Of a stretch of DNA of 5,226 bases, positions 1 to 5,226 are shown one piece after another. Made by a program: the position numbers and the translations under genes. The stretch is from Crocinitomicaceae bacterium (GTDB taxonomy: Bacteria; Bacteroidota; Bacteroidia; Flavobacteriales_D; Crocinitomicaceae). The notes beneath the pieces are model-generated. The model did not search any database. It was not told where the DNA came from and was given only the letters and a program-made list of their open reading frames with translations. How positions within the stretch are numbered: position 1 is the first letter of the stretch; every line of letters begins with the position of its first letter. The stretch spans positions 1 through 5,226 of the forward strand of contig JAURNA010000169.1 of NCBI GenBank assembly GCA_030830385.1, written 5' to 3'.

Positions 1-583
1 TCATCACATTCGTATGGTAGATCAATTCTCCGGTTTTACCATAGGAAATGAAGTTCAGCGGAGTATAGCCAATTTCGTCAGCAAGTTTCGCCAGAATCTC
101 CTTACTCGTCCTTGGGGAGATTGCACCGTATGCGATTTTTGCGTTGTGATCAAATACAACGCTTCCCGTGCCTTCCAGGAAGTTCCCATGCAATTCGTAC
201 CCACGAAAATCGGTCACTGAGTAGCCAAATCGTGTCTTGAGATTGTTCGTGATGTCGGCCCGTCGTTCGCCACGTCGATTGGAAACCGCCATTGGGTATA
301 AAATCAATTGCCCTGATCTGTGGGTAGAAATCCAGTTGTTCGGAAAAATGGAATCGGGAGTATGCGGATCGTTGGTGTCTTCCACAACGGTAACCTGAAC
401 ATTCAGCGCACGTAATGCTTCCACAAATTGATCAAACTCCTTGCGGGCTTTGTCCTGAACCGTATCTATTTCCCAATTTTCCGGACGATTTTGAAATGTA
501 TTTGTTTCAAATGCTTCTTCATTGAAACCGAACTGTGTGGGTGCGATCATCAGAATGTGATCGGTAGTCTGAGGGTGTAACAT
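1..583 (-). CDS. ctlX: CtlX-like citrulline/guanidine hydrolase (amidinotransferase superfamily), N-terminal part
   Basis: This is the 5' part of a gene that runs off the left edge; 194 codons are visible from the ATG at 583-581, compared with roughly 300 for the family. The translation begins MLHPQTTDHILMIAPTQFGF, a start typical of the arginine deiminase-related proteins annotated as CtlX. Family landmarks are PDSIFPNNW (residues 76-84, an acidic residue before the FPNNW substrate loop), LEGTGS (136-141, the likely catalytic-region Glu), SPRTS (156-160) and YHTNVM (189-194, the likely catalytic His). The nucleophilic Cys expected near the C-terminus lies outside the window, so activity cannot be judged. 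Such enzymes are cytoplasmic and hydrolyse or transfer from guanidino or ureido groups of arginine-like substrates; the substrate here is not determined. It is co-directional with the exporter operon but lies 172 bases beyond it, so it may be transcribed separately. The family call is firm; the exact reaction is inference. Confidence 0.8.
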   Translation of the reverse strand, partial: MLHPQTTDHILMIAPTQFGFNEEAFETNTFQNRPENWEIDTVQDKARKEFDQFVEALRALNVQVTVVEDTNDPHTPDSIFPNNWISTHRSGQLILYPMAVSNRRGERRADITNNLKTRFGYSVTDFRGYELHGNFLEGTGSVVFDHNAKIAYGAISPRTSKEILAKLADEIGYTPLNFISYGKTGELIYHTNVM

Positions 584-597
584 GTGTAGGTTTTGAA

Positions 598-632
598 CGA
601 AAATAACGAATTCATTTGTGTTTGGGCTTCAA
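598..632 (-). promoter_or_regulatory. candidate Bacteroidota-type promoter for ctlX-like gene
   Basis: On the minus strand TATTTTCG (605-598) differs by one base from the Bacteroidota -7 consensus TAnnTTTG, and a TTG (632-630) lies 24 bases upstream, slightly more than the usual spacing. The implied leader before the ATG at 583 would be very short. This is weak support only, and it depends on the organism being a member of the Bacteroidota. Confidence 0.2.
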
Positions 633-645
633 TTCCGTAGAGATG

Positions 646-679
646 AAAAAAAATCTTTTCAGAGCGTTTGCAGTTCTGA
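646..679 (-). terminator. possible weak Rho-independent terminator
   Basis: Read on the minus strand, TCAGA (679-675) and TCTGA (663-659) can pair as a 5-base stem around an 11-base loop. Eight T follow at 653-646, after a 5-base AAAGA spacer. The position, about 75 bases past the channel-gene stop, suits an operon terminator. The stem is short and not GC-rich and the T-run does not abut it, so the call is weak. Confidence 0.25.
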
Positions 680-700
680 TACGAGTTTAGGGAGTACAGG

Positions 701-713
701 TCCATTCAATGGA
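701..713. repeat. 13-base palindrome TCCATTCAATGGA
   Basis: Two 6-base arms, TCCATT and AATGGA, are perfect inverted repeats around a single central C at 707. The G at 699 and C at 715 add an outer pair. As DNA it has the shape of a dimeric regulator site; as RNA it would form a four-pair stem with a five-base loop. It lies about 45 bases past the channel-gene stop and 118 bases before the ctlX-like start. No T-run follows directly, so it is not a classic terminator. Its function is unknown. Confidence 0.35.
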
Positions 714-755
714 TCCCCCGGATTGTGAAAAGAACCGGAAAGTTGGTATGATTGC

Positions 756-2138
756 TCATGAGTGCGCCATCATTTGATATTGCAGTTCACTGAACATTGT
801 TTGTTGTTCCGCATGCACCCGAATCAATTGAATTTGAGCTTTCAGCCATTCACTCTCCCGTGAGTTGATCATAAATATCGAGCTTTCTCCCAAACTGAAT
901 AGGGTGATTTCTGCGTCGTACATGGCCTGATTGAGTTCTGTGAATTTTCGGGTTTCTTCCAGCTGATCGATCAACGTCGTGTACGCATTGAGAGTGGCCC
1001 CGATCGTATAACGGAGGTCGGCCATAGTCGTTTTGAGTTTCAATTCCTGATCCTGTAATTTCAATCGGGACATTTGCACTCCACCTCTCTCTTTTCTCGT
1101 GAGAATGGGGTAGGAGAGTGATGCACCCCAGGTATAGTTTGCAGGGGAATAGTTGCTCAATGGATTTCCGCTAATCGGTTCATTGATGAGGTTGTATGCA
1201 AGTGTTATTTTGGGTTTTAGCTGCTCACGTTTCCACTGCAAATCCACTTTTTGTTGAGCAACATTCAACGCTTCGATTTGAAGAAATGGATGATGAATAA
1301 GGACAGAATCGAGGTGTGAAAGCAATACAGAACTCGTGGATTCCCGTTGCTCTTCCGGAAAAGCATTTTCGAGTTCCAAAGGGATGAATCCATTCGACCA
1401 TAGGTAGAATTCTACCTTTAGTTCAGCGTTTAGCAATGTGTTACGAGCCTGCAGAAGTGAAATGGATCGATTTCGAAGGTTCATGGACGCCTCAAGAGTG
1501 TCGATGTATGGTCGATCTCCAAACAGAGCTGCTTGCTTGACAGCATCAAGCCGAAATTGAGCATTCTCGAAGGCCTGTTCGTACACGCGTAATTCAAAAT
1601 ATGCCTGTTGCCACTTCCAATAGCTGACCGAAGCGTCACGCTGCAACTCGTTCAGTAGAATTGTTCGCTCAATGCCTGTTATTTCGGCTTGAAGCTTGGC
1701 TTGCTCAAAAGTGGCTCTTCGCTGATTGATGATCAATCCGTTTCCGAGTTCTACCCGCAATCCGGCGTACCACAGCCCAGCGTCCGGTGTACGATTTTCT
1801 GGATTGAGAAATACGCCTTCATTCTGACTGTAACCGGCTTCTACAGAAACGCCATACCAGGTGGGAATTTTGAGTCCGCCATAGGTGCGACTATAGTACT
1901 GCTTATCATCAAAATACTTCTGATCAATATTTCCGAACACTCGCGGATCAAAAGCACCTCTGGATGTAAGCAAATTGGACGTGCCCATTTGTTGAACGAT
2001 TTCCGCCCGGTACGCGTAGGGATGATGTTCCATGACCTGCTTCATGAAATTCTCATACGAGAACTCCTGCAAGTCTTTCTGGGCAAGGCTCCAGCTGCAA
2101 CCGATCCCAATCCAAAGAAGAAAAAATACGTGCTTCAT
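756..2138 (-). CDS. TolC-family outer-membrane channel protein
   Basis: Outer-membrane factor of a tripartite exporter, expected to trimerise into a beta-barrel with a periplasmic alpha-helical tunnel that docks on the HlyD-type adaptor encoded just upstream. The 460-residue product has a signal peptide (MKHVFFLLWIGIGCSWSLA, likely cut before Q20). A first TolC-like repeat follows (about 25-250), with a Tyr/Gly-rich beta segment around 80-135 and long helices around 140-245. A second repeat (about 270-455) has its beta segment near 310-350 and helices near 355-450, including the SLGESSIF region (415-422) typical of these proteins. The length is normal for the family. I chose the ATG at 2138-2136 because it starts the signal peptide, overlaps the adaptor stop as ATGA and follows a purine-rich tract (AAGAAGAAAGGAA). 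The frame stays open 50 codons further upstream, but that stretch lies inside the adaptor gene and does not resemble a secreted N-terminus. The stop is TGA at 758-756. Confidence 0.9.
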   Translation of the reverse strand: MKHVFFLLWIGIGCSWSLAQKDLQEFSYENFMKQVMEHHPYAYRAEIVQQMGTSNLLTSRGAFDPRVFGNIDQKYFDDKQYYSRTYGGLKIPTWYGVSVEAGYSQNEGVFLNPENRTPDAGLWYAGLRVELGNGLIINQRRATFEQAKLQAEITGIERTILLNELQRDASVSYWKWQQAYFELRVYEQAFENAQFRLDAVKQAALFGDRPYIDTLEASMNLRNRSISLLQARNTLLNAELKVEFYLWSNGFIPLELENAFPEEQRESTSSVLLSHLDSVLIHHPFLQIEALNVAQQKVDLQWKREQLKPKITLAYNLINEPISGNPLSNYSPANYTWGASLSYPILTRKERGGVQMSRLKLQDQELKLKTTMADLRYTIGATLNAYTTLIDQLEETRKFTELNQAMYDAEITLFSLGESSIFMINSRESEWLKAQIQLIRVHAEQQTMFSELQYQMMAHS

Positions 2139-3487
2139 TTCCTTTCTTCTTTTGAGGTCGGTGTATTGGGTTCGTAAAAATTCGGTGGGAAGCCGTTGAT
2201 TTTCCTCCAGAGTTCGTACCAAACGGGAACATCGTTGAGCAGAATGATAGCCTTTGAGCCACCTCCAACTCTGAGTCCATCGGGCCAATCGTGGTCAAGA
2301 GTATCGGGTTTTACCAATATTCTGTATTTGCCATTTGGGCTGATAAACTGGTCGATTGCATAAATTTCACCTCCGTAGGTCCCATAGCTCGCACCGGGCC
2401 ATCCGGAGAAAACGATTGCTGGCCATCCGTCGAATTGAAGTTGCACATGTTCCCCGACGTGCATAAGCGGAAGATCGATAGGGTCTACATAAATTGCCAC
2501 GGCCAGATCGTAGTTCTCCGGCATGAAACTGAAAATGGCCTGGCCTGCTTTGATGGTTTCTCCAATTCCGTGAACAAGGAGTTTCGTTACATAGCCATCC
2601 TGGGGTGCCGTAATGACATAATACCCGCGCCGAACCTCGTAATTGGAGTAGCTGTTTTCGAGCTTATTGATCGTGGATTCGGTGTCGAATTTGTACGTTT
2701 CGGTCGTGAATTTCTCACTCAGAACTTTGGCATAGTTCGACTCGAATTTGGCAACGATGTTATTCAGTTCAATTTGCAGACTCAGCAGTTCATTTTTACG
2801 GGCACCCCATTTGTTCTTCATGCTGATTTCCTTGGCAGTCATTTGCTGCGCCTTGGTGCGCTTTGCTTCAAGGGCAGAAAGCGATATAAGTTGCTTTTTA
2901 TGAAGGCTGTCTGCTCGCTGAAATTGGTATTGAGCGATCGAGTTGTCCAACCTGGCCGCCATGTAATCGATGCTGTCAGCCTGTATCGTCAATCGCGTTT
3001 GTTCCATCTTCACCCGAACTTTATTGCGCTCTAATTCCTGATTGATGGAGAGTGCATCGAGTTGTTTGTTCTGTGCATCCATTTTATTGGAATATGAATC
3101 GACAGACTGGCGCTTTAAGTCCAATTGATTCTCGGTTCGTTCCAAAAGTTGATCGTCAAAATATGCATCTTTAATTTCCGTTATGAATACAATCGTATCG
3201 CCTTTGTGCACGAAGTCACCTTCTTTCACACGCCACTCTTTTACTTGGCCGGCAATCACGGATTGAATTTCCTGCGGACGCTGATTGGGCTGTAATGTCG
3301 TGAGGCTTCCCGTGGTACGCACATTTTGTGTCCATGGCAGTAAGGCAACGACGAACATGATGAAGAAGAACCACCCGGAAATCTTGATAATCACCTGACG
3401 TGTCTTTTTGGCTTCAACCTTCATCAGAGAAGGATAGGCTTTTGTATCAATTTTGGATGTTATGCTGTTTGTTGAAATGTTGAGCAT
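2135..3487 (-). CDS. HlyD-family periplasmic adaptor (membrane fusion protein)
   Basis: Adaptor linking the inner-membrane ABC protein to the TolC-like channel. The 450-residue product has a short cytoplasmic N-terminus and one membrane helix (about 32-51). A first half-lipoyl motif follows (about 72-103, with VKEGDFVHKGD), then a long, highly charged alpha-helical coiled-coil region (about 108-285). The second half-lipoyl motif is at about 288-320 (APQDGYV, then GETIKAGQ). A beta-barrel domain (about 328-420) contains FDGWPAIVFSGWP and GTYGGEIYAID. After the barrel there is a short aromatic tail with VPVWYELWRKINGFPPNF (420-437). The start ATG at 3487-3485 lies 3 bases after the ABC stop, which suggests coupled translation; no strong Shine-Dalgarno sequence is seen. 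Met22 is a less likely alternative start. The stop TGA overlaps the channel gene's ATG. The domain order fits type I secretion or efflux adaptors; the exported substrate is unknown. Confidence 0.92.
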   Translation of the reverse strand: MLNISTNSITSKIDTKAYPSLMKVEAKKTRQVIIKISGWFFFIMFVVALLPWTQNVRTTGSLTTLQPNQRPQEIQSVIAGQVKEWRVKEGDFVHKGDTIVFITEIKDAYFDDQLLERTENQLDLKRQSVDSYSNKMDAQNKQLDALSINQELERNKVRVKMEQTRLTIQADSIDYMAARLDNSIAQYQFQRADSLHKKQLISLSALEAKRTKAQQMTAKEISMKNKWGARKNELLSLQIELNNIVAKFESNYAKVLSEKFTTETYKFDTESTINKLENSYSNYEVRRGYYVITAPQDGYVTKLLVHGIGETIKAGQAIFSFMPENYDLAVAIYVDPIDLPLMHVGEHVQLQFDGWPAIVFSGWPGASYGTYGGEIYAIDQFISPNGKYRILVKPDTLDHDWPDGLRVGGGSKAIILLNDVPVWYELWRKINGFPPNFYEPNTPTSKEERK

Positions 3488-3490
3488 GAC

Positions 3491-5164
3491 TTACGAATTA
3501 GATTGAATTATTTTTCCCTGATTCAGTACGATATTCTTATCGATAAGATCATTGAATTCAATGGCTTGTGAACTTGTCATCAGTACTGTCCACGTGTGTT
3601 CACGTGAGAGTAGGAACTGAATGATTTTATCCCTTTCTTCCTGAGAGAAAACGGAAAAACTGTTTTCCAGAAGAAGAAGTCTCGGACGGTCTACGATTGC
3701 GCGTGCAATCAGAATTTTTGCAACGGTACTTTTTGAAAATTGTTTTCCCGCTGGCAGTATGTGTGTGTCATACCCCATTGGGAATTTCGCAACAAGGTCG
3801 CTCAGACCAACTGATTTTGCAGCCCATTTTACATGATCAAAAGTAGCTCGCTCTCTACCCAGCGTTATGTTCTCCAGAAGACTTCCCTCAAACAGACTTT
3901 CATCTCGTAAATACCCGCCAATTGAATTTCGAAGCGAATTGAAATTGTAATTGTGAATCGGAATGTCCTCGATTGTAATACTGCCGGATGAAGGGGATAA
4001 AAGACCGCTTACCAGGTAGAGCAATGTTGATTTACCGCTGTCATTTTTACCGGTTATCAATACGCGTTCACGCGATTTTACATCGATTGATACTGCATTG
4101 ATGGCCAATTTTTCTTCCTGCGGATAATGGTAGGAAATCTCATTGATCGAGAGGTTGAGGCCGTCTTCAGTTCCATTCAAAATCATTCCTCCATCACTTT
4201 CTAATTCGAGGTCCAAAACCTGTCCAAGCTTTTCCAAGGAGGTGAGAACGTCATAGATGGTTTCAAAGCTCAAGATTACTTTCTCGACAGAATTTACAAT
4301 CAAAAGAATGACGATTTCAGCGGCTACGAATTGTCCAATGTTCATTTGCTGATCGATAACCAAAAGCCCGCCGATCAGAAGAAGACCTACGGCAACGAGA
4401 ACCTTGAAAGCCACCATCAAGCTGTACTGTAGACGCAAAATACCGAAGTGTTTTTCACGCGAATTATTGTATTGGTCAGTGTGGGCATCCGTGCGACTCA
4501 TCGTAAGATCCGTTCTGCCGGCAAGTTTGAACGTTGTGTTGGAACGAGCCATTTCCTCCAGCCAATGCGCTAACCGATATTTATGGCTTGATTCTTCAAG
4601 ACTTGATTTCAACCCGCGATTCATCGTAATCGAGAATATCGCGTAGATCATCATTACCAGTATTAGGCTGAATAAGATAAAGAAGGGGTGATACAGTGAG
4701 AGAAGGATCAAACCAAAGAGTACCTGGATGGTTGCTGACGAGAATTCGATGAGGATCTTCGTCATTCCTTTTTGAATCGAAACGACATCAAAGAAGCGGT
4801 TCATCAATTCGGGAGCGTACTGCTTGAACAGTTGCTCAAGGCGAATTTTCGGGATTCGGTACGTGAATTCGAAAGCGGCCCTTGTAAAGATTTTTTGCTG
4901 TAGATTCTCTGTGATTCGCAATTGATTGATCTGGATGATGCCACTCAGAGCAATCGCACCTGCCACGAGCAAGATCAGTATAAACCAGGATGTGCTTACG
5001 GCTCCACCTTGAATCAGGTTAATGATGGATTGAATTCCGATGGGTAACACCAGATTCAACAGACCAATAATAATCGCGTAGATGTATAAGTTTCGTATTT
5101 CAAGTTTGTCCGGTTTGAGAAGCATCCAAAAGCGCCTCATCGGACTGAGTTTTTTTGCGTTCAT
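3491..5164 (-). CDS. ABC exporter-like protein (TMD-NBD fusion) with degenerate ATPase motifs
   Basis: Inner-membrane component of the three-gene exporter operon, 557 residues. About six membrane helices are visible (roughly 26-43, 58-77, 140-158, 160-180, 249-270, 277-296), followed by an exporter-type NBD (about 335-557). There is no C39 peptidase domain. The A-loop region (ISYHYP, 343-348) and Walker A (GKNDSGKST, 372-380) are present, and LFEGSLLENITLG (424-436) identifies the exporter subfamily. Beyond this the catalytic residues are lost: the Q-loop position is R420 in GYLRDE; the signature reads FSKST (476-480); Walker B is LLLL followed by E500-N501; the D-loop position is S507; the switch His position is S531 in VLMTSS. 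ATP binding is plausible, but canonical hydrolysis by a homodimer is not. The frame is uninterrupted and the NBD is full length, which argues against simple decay. The start is the first ATG after an in-frame TAA at 5191-5189. A cognate active ABC subunit could lie outside the window. Confidence 0.88.
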   Translation of the reverse strand: MNAKKLSPMRRFWMLLKPDKLEIRNLYIYAIIIGLLNLVLPIGIQSIINLIQGGAVSTSWFILILLVAGAIALSGIIQINQLRITENLQQKIFTRAAFEFTYRIPKIRLEQLFKQYAPELMNRFFDVVSIQKGMTKILIEFSSATIQVLFGLILLSLYHPFFILFSLILVMMIYAIFSITMNRGLKSSLEESSHKYRLAHWLEEMARSNTTFKLAGRTDLTMSRTDAHTDQYNNSREKHFGILRLQYSLMVAFKVLVAVGLLLIGGLLVIDQQMNIGQFVAAEIVILLIVNSVEKVILSFETIYDVLTSLEKLGQVLDLELESDGGMILNGTEDGLNLSINEISYHYPQEEKLAINAVSIDVKSRERVLITGKNDSGKSTLLYLVSGLLSPSSGSITIEDIPIHNYNFNSLRNSIGGYLRDESLFEGSLLENITLGRERATFDHVKWAAKSVGLSDLVAKFPMGYDTHILPAGKQFSKSTVAKILIARAIVDRPRLLLLENSFSVFSQEERDKIIQFLLSREHTWTVLMTSSQAIEFNDLIDKNIVLNQGKIIQSNS

Positions 5165-5226
5165 CGTATTGAATTAGCAATGAGAGTTTTAATTTTCGAT
5201 CGTAATAAATGCATTAAAAATGGCAA
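5165..5226. other. region upstream of the ABC gene; possible tail of another minus-strand gene
   Basis: No clear promoter is seen in these 62 bases. Two minus-strand frames are open from the window edge. In the frame of the ABC gene, codons read AIFNAFITIEN and then TAA at 5191-5189, which would leave a 24-base gap before the ABC ATG. In another frame the sequence stays open to a TGA at 5163-5161, giving an ATGA overlap with the ABC start like the one at the adaptor/channel junction. Either could be the end of an upstream operon gene, or neither; the stretch is too short to decide. Confidence 0.25.

Larger units (their letters stand above)
584..755. other. intergenic gap between channel gene and ctlX-like gene
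   Basis: A 172-base non-coding stretch between two co-directional minus-strand genes. I see no convincing small gene in it. It contains a 13-base palindrome (701-713), a weak hairpin with a following T-run on the minus strand (646-679) and a possible weak promoter for the ctlX-like gene. Its length contrasts with the overlaps and 3-base gap inside the exporter operon, so a transcriptional break here is likely but unproven. Confidence 0.6.

Noticed and set aside
2080..2100. Cys14 of the channel protein as a lipoprotein cleavage site
   Set aside because: The residues before it (G-I-G-C) do not fit a lipobox, which needs a Leu/Val/Ile-like residue at -3; signal peptidase I cleavage after SLA is the better reading.
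1689..2177. Open frame of 162 codons on the plus strand
   Set aside because: It is antisense to the channel gene, with no family resemblance and no independent start signal.
2139..2288. 50-codon N-terminal extension of the channel protein (start at 2288)
   Set aside because: It lies wholly inside the adaptor gene in another frame, has no secretory character, and the ATG at 2138 begins a clear signal peptide at an ATGA junction.
2291..3034. Long open frame of 247 codons on the plus strand
   Set aside because: It is antisense to the well-supported adaptor gene, and its translation shows no recognisable domain; it is a shadow of the minus-strand coding pattern.
3591..3606. Two CACGTG palindromes 10 bases apart
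   Set aside because: They fall inside the coding sequence for the end of the ABC protein and are explained by its codons; no regulatory role is indicated.
5150..5156. Seven-base A-run (minus strand) near the ABC start, as a possible phase-variable or frameshift site
   Set aside because: It encodes the ordinary Ala-Lys-Lys of the N-terminus, the run is short for slippage, and the frame is intact.
3491..5164. ABC gene as a pseudogene
   Set aside because: There is no frameshift, stop or truncation over 557 codons; nucleotide-binding and fold landmarks are kept while substitutions concentrate at catalytic positions, which is not the pattern of random decay.

Overview
The window holds four minus-strand genes on about 5.2 kb, read from the right edge to the left: an ABC exporter-like membrane protein (5164 to 3491), an HlyD-family periplasmic adaptor (3487 to 2135), a TolC-family outer-membrane channel protein (2138 to 756) and, after a 172-base gap, the first 194 codons of a CtlX-type guanidine/ureido hydrolase (583 to the left edge). 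The plus strand carries no credible gene.

An envelope-spanning TolC/HlyD/ABC set means a Gram-negative (diderm) bacterium. Protein style, moderate GC, weak ribosome binding sites and the look of the CtlX-like N-terminus suggest Bacteroidota, perhaps Cytophagales. That lineage call is recognition, not computation.

The first three genes form a tight operon. A 3-base gap separates the ABC and adaptor genes, and an ATGA overlap joins the adaptor and channel genes. Together they encode all parts of a type I secretion or tripartite efflux-like apparatus: a six-helix inner-membrane protein with a C-terminal nucleotide-binding domain (NBD), an adaptor with one membrane anchor and a long coiled coil, and a secreted outer-membrane factor. 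The ABC protein has no N-terminal C39 peptidase domain, and no substrate gene is visible.

The main finding is the NBD of the ABC protein. The reading frame and fold landmarks are intact, and the A-loop tyrosine and Walker A lysine and serine are kept. Every other catalytic motif is replaced: Q-loop Gln to Arg, LSGGQ to FSKST, Walker B Asp-Glu to Glu-Asn, D-loop Asp to Ser and switch His to Ser. It looks like an ATP-binding pseudo-ATPase, or half of a heterodimer, built into an otherwise complete exporter operon.

The gap at 584-755 contains a 13-base palindrome and a weak hairpin followed by eight T (minus strand), but no gene. The 62 bases right of the ABC start may hold the tail of another minus-strand gene, which is not resolved here.
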